A DNA stretch of 6,236 nt from SZUA-430 sp964646885 (GTDB lineage: Bacteria > Pseudomonadota > Alphaproteobacteria > Micropepsales > Micropepsaceae). The stretch lies in assembly GCA_964646885.1 (NCBI GenBank), contig CAZYFM010000160.1, positions 1-6,236 on the forward strand, given 5' to 3'. The position numbers and the translations under genes were made by a program. Below the pieces are notes generated by a model that was not told the DNA's origin, searched no databases, and was given only the letters and a program-made list of their open reading frames with translations. Below are positions 1 to 5,056 of this stretch, one piece after another (positions within the stretch are counted from its first letter, which is position 1; the number at the start of each line of letters is the position of its first letter).

Positions 1-17
1 TTCACCCGGGCCTTTTT
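1..17. terminator. Right half of a possible intrinsic terminator at the window edge
   Basis: The plus strand reads TTCACCCGGGCC followed directly by five T (13-17). This is what the 3' arm and U-tract of a rho-independent terminator look like, with the 5' arm expected to the left of the window. On the minus strand the same bases read as an A-tract and GC-rich arm immediately after the acetyltransferase stop codon, so it could serve both strands. CCCGGG (5-10) is self-complementary. Only half of the element is visible, so this is inference. Confidence 0.35.
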
Positions 18-661
18 CATTTGCGGTGACGTGACGAGTTGGGTTCGTCGTCGAGCATGGCCTGGAGCCTTTCTGGATTGGACGCCATCCAGTCGTTCCA
101 TGCTTCCTTCGTCAGGCTGTACAGGTGAAGGTCCACCGCCTCTCCATCATCGTAGCGCGTGACGCGGCCCTTCAGAACCTGCTGCAACGTCCAACCGGTG
201 CCCTTGAGGTAACGTGCGACCGCGACATTGGTGGCGAGTGCCGTGGCGGTCAGGATCTTCAGTCCGAGCGTGTCAAAGACATAGGCGCGAAATGCCGGTG
301 ATACCGCGGTCGTCACACCGGTGTTCCGGTACTCCTCCTCGCCAATCACCATGCTGGCGAGGCAGCGTCCCACTTTCCAGTCGATATCCATGTCGATGAA
401 GCCGACAGGCAGATCCGTGTGCTGGTCGACGATCGCGAGCAGCACGCGGCTGTGCTGGTCGAAGCGCCCGATATAGGCTTCGAGTTCCTGCGTGGTCATG
501 GACGCCTTGCGCAGGTTGATGCCGGCGCGCACTTCCGGTTGGGAGAACCAGGACGCGACACGCTCGGACGCATCCGTCGCGGACATCTCGCGCATGTAGA
601 AGTTCCTGGCCGCGATGAAGGCCACGCGGCGCATGCCGACGACTGCTTGAGACACGCTCAT
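17..661 (-). CDS. GNAT family N-acetyltransferase, RimJ/RimL-like
   Basis: A 214-residue protein probably of the GNAT fold, which moves the acetyl group of acetyl-CoA to an amine; the acceptor cannot be read from the sequence. A central stretch typical of Acetyltransf_3/RimJ-RimL proteins is visible: VIGEEEYRNTGV (residues 105-116), matching the acetyl-CoA pyrophosphate-binding R/Q-x-x-G region (R112, G115), followed by LGLKILTATALATNVAVAR (132-150) and LKGTGW (152-157), where the Asn-x-x-x-A-R...GW pattern is typical. The usual last G/A of the R-x-x-G-x-G/A motif is Thr (T117). No signal peptide or membrane segment is seen, so it is probably cytoplasmic. The frame stays open 43 codons further upstream, but ATG 661 is chosen because GGAGG lies 6 nt before it and the upstream extension has no GNAT-like features. 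It is transcribed divergently from the secreted protein at 871; no functional link is evident. Confidence 0.85.
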   Translation of the reverse strand: MSVSQAVVGMRRVAFIAARNFYMREMSATDASERVASWFSQPEVRAGINLRKASMTTQELEAYIGRFDQHSRVLLAIVDQHTDLPVGFIDMDIDWKVGRCLASMVIGEEEYRNTGVTTAVSPAFRAYVFDTLGLKILTATALATNVAVARYLKGTGWTLQQVLKGRVTRYDDGEAVDLHLYSLTKEAWNDWMASNPERLQAMLDDEPNSSRHRK

Positions 662-667
662 GTGATT

Positions 668-672
668 CCTCC
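668..672 (-). promoter_or_regulatory. Strong Shine-Dalgarno fixing the acetyltransferase start
   Basis: Minus-strand GGAGG sits six bases (AATCAC) before the ATG at 661. This decides the start against the longer open frame reaching to 790. Confidence 0.8.
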
Positions 673-681
673 GTTTCGTTA

Positions 682-709
682 ACAATACGCATTTCGCCAA
701 AGGGGTGAA
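682..709 (-). promoter_or_regulatory. Possible sigma-70-type promoter of the acetyltransferase
   Basis: On the minus strand TTCACC (704-709) is followed after 16 nt by TATTGT (682-687). Each matches its consensus hexamer (TTGACA, TATAAT) at four of six positions. Transcription from here would leave a leader of only about 15 nt carrying the GGAGG ribosome site. This is a by-eye match only. Confidence 0.3.
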
Positions 710-800
710 CGCCGCTCGCCTTGGGGATGTAGCGCGCCCTCCCGGTTTCTGCTGCGAGCAAGAGAATTCAGTGGATCGATCGCCCAACAAGACGCATCGC

Positions 801-812
801 AGGCGCGCGCCT
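801..812. repeat. 12-bp perfect palindrome in the divergent promoter region
   Basis: AGGCGCGCGCCT equals its own reverse complement. It lies between two divergently transcribed genes, 59 nt before the ATG of the secreted protein and 140 nt before that of the acetyltransferase, a place where a dimeric regulator could bind. CG-rich palindromes arise easily in GC-rich DNA, so function is unproven. I found no convincing -35/-10 pair for the plus-strand gene nearby. Confidence 0.35.
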
Positions 813-870
813 CCATGCTAGGTTGCAGGCGCGGTTGGAGATGGGAGCCGCAGGGCTTTGGGGGGCTCTC

Positions 871-1692
871 ATGAGGTGGGGGATCGGCACCGTGTGCGTC
901 GCGGTGCTCATGATGTCTGTCGGCCACGCGCGCGCCGAAGACCTGCAGGGACAACTGCAGGTCAAGAGCAGTGTATCCATTGAGAGCTCGCTTCGATCGA
1001 AGTTCACCTGGACCGAGATCGCCTATCGCGGGAACCGCGAGAAGGCCTGGGCCGAAATGTTCTCGCCCGAGGCCCGCGTGTCGCTCCGCCTTCTCCACGG
1101 CATCCTCGAAGGCAAGGTCGAGCTCGGCGCAATTGCCGACGACTTCGTGCGCTTCGACCTTGCGTCCACCGACCACCTGAAAGCGGAAGTGCAGATGGGG
1201 CTGCGCCTCGGGGACTGGTCAGTTCTGGCCGAATGGAAAGGGCGGAACAGCTTCAGCCACGAAACCGGCGACTTCGTCGTCGGACTGAACATCTACGACG
1301 TTCGCGTGCGCAATCGCTTCAAGTCCCAGCTGTTCGAAACCCTGCCGGCCGCGCAATCCCAGCTGTCGATTGCTGCCGGCTACAGCGCGGCACTGCCCAG
1401 CCTCTTCCAGCGCAATTTCGCGGAGTGCGAACTGGAAGTCGTCCAGCCTCTCCCGGACGGCTTCTCCATCATGGTCGCGCCAAAGATTGAGCTGAATGAC
1501 TATGTCGACTTCGCTGGCGCCGACCGCAAGGATGCCGTCATGAGTCTTCGCGTGGTTCCGGGGTTCAGCTTTGACGATGGTGCGATGATCAGCATCGAGG
1601 GACAAGTCACGGTTGCAGTTTCGACCCTGGAAACCAAGACGGGCGAAACATGGGCTGTCACACCCATCATTCGTCTGCAAAAGTCCCTCTAG
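871..1692 (+). CDS. Secreted, probably outer-membrane beta-barrel protein of unknown function
   Basis: I do not recognise a named family. The 273-residue product begins with a typical Sec signal peptide: MRWG, a hydrophobic core VCVAVLMM, then an A-R-A site predicting cleavage after residue 22 before E-D. The mature 251 residues show repeated alternation of hydrophobic and polar positions separated by short turns, for example VSLRLLHGILEGKVELGA, KAEVQMGLRLGDWSVLAEW, FVVGLNIYDVRVRNRF, SQLSIAAGYSAAL and SLRVVPGFSFDDGAMISIE. That is the look of antiparallel strands of a small beta-barrel, possibly 10-12 strands. The C terminus ends in Leu rather than the aromatic residue common in barrel proteins, which weakens the call; a soluble periplasmic beta protein is an alternative. 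ATG 871 is chosen because it gives a clean signal peptide and has a G-run (860-865) five bases upstream. ATG 841 and TTG 823 are in frame but would add residues before the signal peptide, and the GGAG at 841 has no spacing. It is followed after 50 nt by the TPR/glycosyltransferase gene and may be co-transcribed with it. Confidence 0.7.
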   Translation: MRWGIGTVCVAVLMMSVGHARAEDLQGQLQVKSSVSIESSLRSKFTWTEIAYRGNREKAWAEMFSPEARVSLRLLHGILEGKVELGAIADDFVRFDLASTDHLKAEVQMGLRLGDWSVLAEWKGRNSFSHETGDFVVGLNIYDVRVRNRFKSQLFETLPAAQSQLSIAAGYSAALPSLFQRNFAECELEVVQPLPDGFSIMVAPKIELNDYVDFAGADRKDAVMSLRVVPGFSFDDGAMISIEGQVTVAVSTLETKTGETWAVTPIIRLQKSL

Positions 1693-1742
1693 CGCGGGAC
1701 GTGCGAATTGCAGAATCAGGTATGTGCCGGTAATCCATCTGC

Positions 1743-3209
1743 ATGTCTGCACTTCCTTCGAAAATAACGGACCTGCTGCGGTCGGCCACAACAGCCGAGC
1801 GCGGAGGAGATCACATGCAGGCCGCCGACCTGCTTGACCGGATTGGCGCATCGCCCGAGGCGACCGCCGAAGAACTCAAGGCTGTCGGCGAGGCGTGCAT
1901 GCGCCTCAAGCGCCCCCGTCGTGCGATCGATGCGCTGACCCGCGCCCTTGAGAAATCTCCTTCCGATCCGCAGCTCTACCTTCGCCGCGGCCAGTTCCTG
2001 AGCCAGATCGGCCAGCACAAGCTGGCAGCCGCCAACCTGGCGCGTGCAACCCAACTGGGCCCCAAAAGCTTCGAGGCCATGCTGGCATATGGCGCGGCCC
2101 TGTCGGCGTGCAACGAGCTGCCGGCCTCGCTTGCGGCGTTCCAGGCTGCACGACGGCTGAACCCGAACCATCCTGGCGCGCTCAGCAATCTGGGCTGGCT
2201 GCTTTGCCAGATGCAGCGTTACGAGGAAGCGATCACGGTGCTGAACCGGGCACTCGACATCGCGCCCGGGCATGCCGGTGCCCGCTGGAACCGTGCGCTG
2301 TGCCTGCTGACGCTCGGACGTTTCGAGGACGGGCTCGCCGACTACGAAGCCCGCATGAACATCAACGATGCGCGTTACGAGCGTCTTCGCAAGTACGACG
2401 CGCCGCTGTGGCGCAAGGGCGAGTCCATCGCGGGACAGCGCATCTTCCTCTACACGGACCAGGGCCACGGCGACACGATCCAGTTCATCCGCTTTGCGCG
2501 CCAGCTGATGCAGATGGATGCCCAGGTCGTCGTCGAGGTGCAGGAGCCGCTGGTCGAGCTGTGCCGCAGCTTTGATCCTGCGCTTATCGTGGTGACGAAA
2601 AGCGATCCGCTGCCACCGTTCGACGTTTTCTGCCCCATTCCCTCGCTGCCGCACCGGCTCGACCTGAGCGTCGATACGATTCCCGCGCGCGTCCCTTACC
2701 TTTCAGCCGATCCGGCGAAGGTCGAGCAGTGGCGCGCCAGGCTGGAGAAGTTCAGCGGACGCCTGAAGGTGGGCGTGACCTGGGCCGGCAACCCGCAGCA
2801 CTTCAACGACCAGAACCGGTCAATTGCGCTGCAGACCTTCCTGCCGGTGCTGGAAAGCCGAAAGGTACAGTTTGTCTGTCTCCAGAAGGACAAGCGCCCG
2901 GGGGACGCCGAACTCCTGGCGCACGTGCCCCTGTTCGATCCGACGGAGCACTTCCGCTCGTTCGGCGACACGGCCGCGCTTGTCTCGCAGCTGGATCTCG
3001 TGATTTCGGTGGACACGTCCGTCGCGCATCTCGCCGGTGCTCTCGGCAAGCCAACGTGGATCCTGCTGCCCTTTGCCGTCGACTTCCGCTGGCTTGCGAA
3101 CCGCAACGACACACCGTGGTACCCCACGGCGCGGCTCTTCCGGCAGCCCGCCTTTGGCGACTGGGGAAGCGCGATCGAAAAGATGAGGCAGGCGCTCGTC
3201 AGTCTCTGA
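1743..3209 (+). CDS. TPR protein with C-terminal GT9-like (heptosyltransferase-type) glycosyltransferase domain
   Basis: A 488-residue two-part protein. Residues about 8-210 form roughly six tetratricopeptide repeats of about 34 residues; the clearest are PQLYLRRGQFLSQIGQHKLA (76-95), PGALSNLGWLLCQMQRYEEA (144-163) and the helix pairs around ALDIAP (170-175). TPRs form a protein-binding solenoid. Residues about 230-488 resemble the GT-B, glycosyltransferase family 9 domain often found behind TPRs in proteobacteria: TDQGHGDTIQFIRF (238-251), VGVTWAGNPQHFNDQNRS (343-360), DLVISVDTSVAHLAGALGKP (418-437) and PWYPTARLFRQ (458-468). By homology this domain would transfer a sugar from a nucleotide-activated donor, perhaps to a surface polysaccharide, LPS or protein; donor and acceptor cannot be inferred. 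No signal peptide or membrane helix is seen, so it should be cytosolic. Start 1743 keeps a complete first TPR helix (LLRSATTAERGGDH) but has no good ribosome site; ATG 1815 has an excellent one. An in-frame stop at 1731 excludes longer forms. Confidence 0.85.
   Translation: MSALPSKITDLLRSATTAERGGDHMQAADLLDRIGASPEATAEELKAVGEACMRLKRPRRAIDALTRALEKSPSDPQLYLRRGQFLSQIGQHKLAAANLARATQLGPKSFEAMLAYGAALSACNELPASLAAFQAARRLNPNHPGALSNLGWLLCQMQRYEEAITVLNRALDIAPGHAGARWNRALCLLTLGRFEDGLADYEARMNINDARYERLRKYDAPLWRKGESIAGQRIFLYTDQGHGDTIQFIRFARQLMQMDAQVVVEVQEPLVELCRSFDPALIVVTKSDPLPPFDVFCPIPSLPHRLDLSVDTIPARVPYLSADPAKVEQWRARLEKFSGRLKVGVTWAGNPQHFNDQNRSIALQTFLPVLESRKVQFVCLQKDKRPGDAELLAHVPLFDPTEHFRSFGDTAALVSQLDLVISVDTSVAHLAGALGKPTWILLPFAVDFRWLANRNDTPWYPTARLFRQPAFGDWGSAIEKMRQALVSL
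1803..1817 (+). promoter_or_regulatory. Internal Shine-Dalgarno and in-frame ATG inside the TPR gene
   Basis: GGAGG (1803-1807) lies seven bases before an in-frame ATG at 1815 (Met25). The context GGAGGAGATCACATG is nearly the same as that of the acetyltransferase start (GGAGGAATCACATG). The annotated start at 1743 lacks a comparable site. Initiation here would give a 464-residue protein without half of the first TPR. It may be the true start, a second start, or chance from the Gly-Gly-Asp codons. Confidence 0.4.
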
Positions 3210-3263
3210 CGGGATCACGCAGGACGGCGTCCGCAGGCGTCGCCCTGGTCGCGATGGCGTCGC
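3210..3263. other. Convergent intergenic gap without a classical terminator
   Basis: These 54 nt separate the stop codons of two genes that run towards each other. The only small hairpin I see is GGAC-GGC-GTCC (3222-3232), four base pairs with a three-base loop, and no T-run follows on either strand. Termination may be Rho-dependent or may occur inside the facing genes. Confidence 0.4.
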
Positions 3264-3854
3264 TCAATCGTAGCGGCCGCTGTTTTCTTCGTTGTAGACG
3301 TCGTCCTGGGCGGCAGAGGCCGATGCGCTGGTCACGACAGACGCTTCGGAATGAGACGCGCCATTGCCGTTGCCATTGGGCTGATCGTAGACGTTGCCGT
3401 TGGCTTCGCCCTGCTGCGACTGCGGCTGATTGCGATAGGGACCGCCGTAGTGGCCGGCCTGGCTTTGCGGCTGCCCCTGCTGGTGGCCACCGCCATAGGG
3501 CTGGGCCTGCTGCTGCTGCTGTTGCGTGTGCGCCTGGTAGGCCATGATCAGGCGATAGTAGTGTTCGGCGTGCTGGAGATAGTTTTCGGCCATCACGCGG
3601 TCGCCGGACGAATTCGCGTCTCGCGCCAGCTGCAGGTACTTTTCGTAGATGTGATGCGCGTTGCCGCGGATCTTCACGTCAGGCCCATTCGAGTCGATGG
3701 TGCGATGGATGTTGAAGACCTGGTCCTGGTTCTGCTGCGGCGCGCCCTGGTGACGCTGCCCGCCGCCTCCTCCGCCGCCGTGGTGCTTGCCGCGCCCGCG
3801 GCCCCTGCCCCTCTTGTTGTTGTTATTGTTGTTAGATCCCGGTCTCATGTTCAT
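3264..3854 (-). CDS. DUF4167 domain protein, Arg/Gly-, Asn- and Gln-rich
   Basis: A 196-residue protein of a family of unknown function known to me from Alphaproteobacteria. The N terminus (1-43) is low complexity: MNMRPGS, six Asn (8-13), alternating Arg-Gly (15-22), and seven Gly (26-32), strongly basic and glycine-rich like RGG-type RNA-binding tails. Residues about 46-107 are the conserved domain with the family hallmarks SNGPDVKIRGNAHHI (55-69), EKYLQLARDANSSGDRVMAE (71-90) and NYLQHAEHYYRLI (91-103), predicted largely helical. The rest is Q/G/N/S-rich and probably disordered, with six Gln (111-116) and an acidic tail ending GRYD. No signal peptide or membrane segment is present. Start 3854 is used; a second in-frame ATG at 3848 gives MRPGS, the beginning I associate with many family members. 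GAGAAG about 11 nt upstream favours 3854. The gene lies behind prfA-prmC but 384 nt away, so it probably has its own promoter. A nucleic-acid-binding role is inference from composition only. Confidence 0.9.
   Translation of the reverse strand: MNMRPGSNNNNNNKRGRGRGRGKHHGGGGGGGQRHQGAPQQNQDQVFNIHRTIDSNGPDVKIRGNAHHIYEKYLQLARDANSSGDRVMAENYLQHAEHYYRLIMAYQAHTQQQQQQAQPYGGGHQQGQPQSQAGHYGGPYRNQPQSQQGEANGNVYDQPNGNGNGASHSEASVVTSASASAAQDDVYNEENSGRYD
3507..3524 (-). repeat. CAG/CAA trinucleotide run encoding polyglutamine
   Basis: On the minus strand one CAA and five CAG codons in a row encode Gln 111-116 of the DUF4167 protein. A pure five-unit CAG run could change length by replication slippage without breaking the frame. 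A neighbouring polyasparagine run (3816-3833, five AAC and one AAT) is similar. Confidence 0.7.
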
Positions 3855-3859
3855 GGGAT
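3836..3859 (-). promoter_or_regulatory. Inverted repeat enclosing the DUF4167 start codons
   Basis: Minus-strand AUCCC (3855-3859) and GGGAU (3836-3840) can form a five-pair stem whose 14-nt loop carries both candidate AUG codons (3854 and 3848). Such a stem could affect initiation. It is short and may be chance. Confidence 0.3.
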
Positions 3860-4008
3860 GTCCGTCTTCTCTTTCAGTTGTCAGTTCAAGAATGTTGCTT
3901 TTCGCCGGCGACTGCGGTGATCGAGGCCATCGGGCCTGATTGCGAATGTCGTGGCTGGAACGATCCGGGACCGAAGTCCCCTTTGCGCTTTCGTTGCGGT
4001 CCTCAAAA
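3855..4008 (-). promoter_or_regulatory. Putative structured 5' leader of the DUF4167 gene
   Basis: Read on the minus strand this stretch contains GGGAC-UUCG-GUCCC (3967-3980), a five-pair stem capped by the very stable C(UUCG)G tetraloop. It also contains AGGCC-CGAU-GGCCU (3924-3937), extended by three more pairs (3920-3922 with 3938-3940) across one bulged base, and the palindrome UCGCCGGCGA (3902-3911). The segment CGGUCC (3968-3973) can instead pair with GGACCG (3997-4002), which would exclude the UUCG hairpin. No U-run follows the UUCG hairpin, so it is not a standard terminator. A cis-acting leader, a processed small RNA or an mRNA-stabilising structure would all fit. Boundaries are approximate, and I know no named family for it. 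Confidence 0.4.
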
Positions 4009-4010
4009 TC

Positions 4011-4038
4011 GAGTTACGACGCCGTGCGGATTTGTCAG
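4011..4038 (-). promoter_or_regulatory. Weak promoter-like pair upstream of the DUF4167 leader
   Basis: CTGACA (4033-4038, five of six to TTGACA) is followed after 16 nt by TAACTC (4011-4016), which keeps only the TA of the -10 consensus. If used, transcription would begin near 4003-4008, just before the hairpin-rich leader. The -35 lies within the second copy of the direct repeat. The -10 is poor, so the call is tentative. Confidence 0.25.
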
Positions 4039-4056
4039 GCTGCCATTGTCAGGCTG
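4032..4056 (-). repeat. 11-bp direct repeat with 14-nt period
   Basis: On the minus strand CAGCCTGACAA occurs twice (4046-4056 and 4032-4042), separated by TGG. Exact 11-mers this close are unlikely by chance. A tandem binding site next to a promoter is one reading; a small local duplication is the other. The period of 14 does not match a DNA helical turn. Confidence 0.6.
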
Positions 4057-4238
4057 TGGTGGTTTTTCGGGAGGCACCGCTGGTTCACATTGGTGCGGTC
4101 AACCCGGCTAACCGGTCGCGCCGTGGCTCCAAACCCCTTGTGGCCCGCGCGCTCAAACCCTTCAGTCGGGGGGAAGCTAATCGAAAAGCCGGCCCCGTTC
4201 CAAGCGAATTCTCGCAGTTTTCCTGAGGCCATCGCCTT

Positions 4239-5036
4239 TCACGGGGCCGTTGCCACCACAACCCTGTCGTTACCGCCGAGATCCTTAACGATACGGATGC
4301 CGCGAAGTCCTTGATTTTCAAGGATTCGGGTCACGCCGGCAGCCTGATCATATCCGATTTCGAGCATTACCCGCCCCCCCGCTGTAAGCAGGGCTGGCAA
4401 TGCCGCGGCAATGCGCCTGTAGGCTTCAAGGCCATCCTTGCCGCCGCTCAGGGCCAGACGCGGTTCGTGATCTCGCACGTCGGGCTCAAGCGACTCAATC
4501 ACCGCGTCGGCAATGTAGGGCGGGTTCGAGACCACGAGATCGAATCGCTCGTCGCCCGTCACAGCGAAGTCCCGACAGCCGAAACGCATGCGTCCTGAGG
4601 TTGACAGCCGGACTGCATTGCGGCGCGCGACTTCGAGCGCCTCCATCGAAATGTCGACGGCCACGCCGGTTGCCTCCTGCCACTCATGCAGCAGGGAAAT
4701 GAGCAGGCAGCCGGAACCCGTGCCGAGGTCGATGATGCGGGCCGGAGGCCTGGCCGCGAACTCCTTCAGCGCCGCCTCCACCAGAGTCTCGGAGTCCGGT
4801 CGGGGGATCAGGACTGCGGGATTTACCTCGAAGTCGAGCGACCAGAACTCCCGTCGCCCGACGATGTAGGCGAACGGCTCCCGGTTGGCGCGGCGGTGAA
4901 TGAACGCTTCAAACTGCTCCCGGGAAGCGCATTCCCTGGCCAGCAGGCGCGCTTCGCGCATGGCGTCTTCGACACCGGCTGCTGCAAGCCGCGCGGCAGC
5001 GGCACGCAGGGCTTCGGTCGACTGCCAGGTTTCCAT
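4239..5036 (-). CDS. prmC: PrmC (HemK), release factor glutamine N5-methyltransferase
   Basis: PrmC uses S-adenosylmethionine to methylate the glutamine of the GGQ motif in RF1 and RF2, which raises their peptide-release activity. All hallmarks are visible in the 265 residues: an N-terminal helical substrate-recognition part (about 1-85) with EPFAYIVGRREF (53-64) and VLIPRPDSE (75-83), the SAM-binding motif DLGTGSG (103-109), the acidic D128 after motif II, and the catalytic NPPY (171-174), followed by EPRLALSGGKDGLEAYRRI (191-209). The protein is slightly short for the family, commonly about 275-290, with no missing motif. ATG 5036 is the natural start, 20 nt after the prfA stop. Its ribosome site is weak (GAAG), so translational coupling with prfA is plausible. 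Pairing with prfA, whose product is its substrate, is a widely conserved arrangement. Confidence 0.96.
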   Translation of the reverse strand: METWQSTEALRAAAARLAAAGVEDAMREARLLARECASREQFEAFIHRRANREPFAYIVGRREFWSLDFEVNPAVLIPRPDSETLVEAALKEFAARPPARIIDLGTGSGCLLISLLHEWQEATGVAVDISMEALEVARRNAVRLSTSGRMRFGCRDFAVTGDERFDLVVSNPPYIADAVIESLEPDVRDHEPRLALSGGKDGLEAYRRIAAALPALLTAGGRVMLEIGYDQAAGVTRILENQGLRGIRIVKDLGGNDRVVVATAP

Positions 5037-5056
5037 GAGGCTGCTTCAATCGCGTT

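Larger units (their letters stand above)
3855..4238 (-). other. 384-nt non-coding gap between prmC and the DUF4167 gene
   Basis: Short open frames exist on both strands here (for example plus-strand 3940-4314 and 3878-4111), but they lack ribosome sites and recognisable protein features, and the first runs into prmC. I therefore read the gap as non-coding. From right to left on the minus strand it holds about 180 nt with nothing recognisable after the prmC stop and no U-tract terminator, then an 11-bp direct repeat, a weak promoter-like pair, and about 150 nt with several hairpins leading into the DUF4167 gene. These parts are listed separately. Confidence 0.6.

Noticed and set aside
662..790. 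N-terminal extension of the acetyltransferase frame
   Set aside because: A strong GGAGG lies just before ATG 661, and the extra 43 residues look like non-coding translation with no GNAT features.
1219..1851. 210-codon minus-strand frame over the secreted protein and TPR gene
   Set aside because: Antisense shadow in GC-rich DNA; the plus strand has a signal peptide and TPR pattern.
3351..3920. 189-codon plus-strand frame rich in Val, Leu and Ala, resembling a membrane protein
   Set aside because: It is the antisense of the DUF4167 gene; its hydrophobic runs come from the complement of the Asn, Gln and Gly repeats, and it runs on into the leader.
3967..3980. UUCG hairpin as an intrinsic terminator of prmC
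   Set aside because: The stem is followed by GGATCG, not by a U-run, and lies about 260 nt beyond the prmC stop.
4101..4115. CCGG-TTAG-CCGG mini hairpin in the prmC-DUF4167 gap
   Set aside because: Only four base pairs of a self-complementary tetranucleotide, expected often by chance.
3940..4314. 124-codon plus-strand frame across the gap and the end of prmC
   Set aside because: No ribosome site, no recognisable protein features, and overlap with the clear prmC gene.
4085..4321. Minus-strand frame crossing the prmC stop
   Set aside because: Overlaps prmC in another frame and shows no family features.
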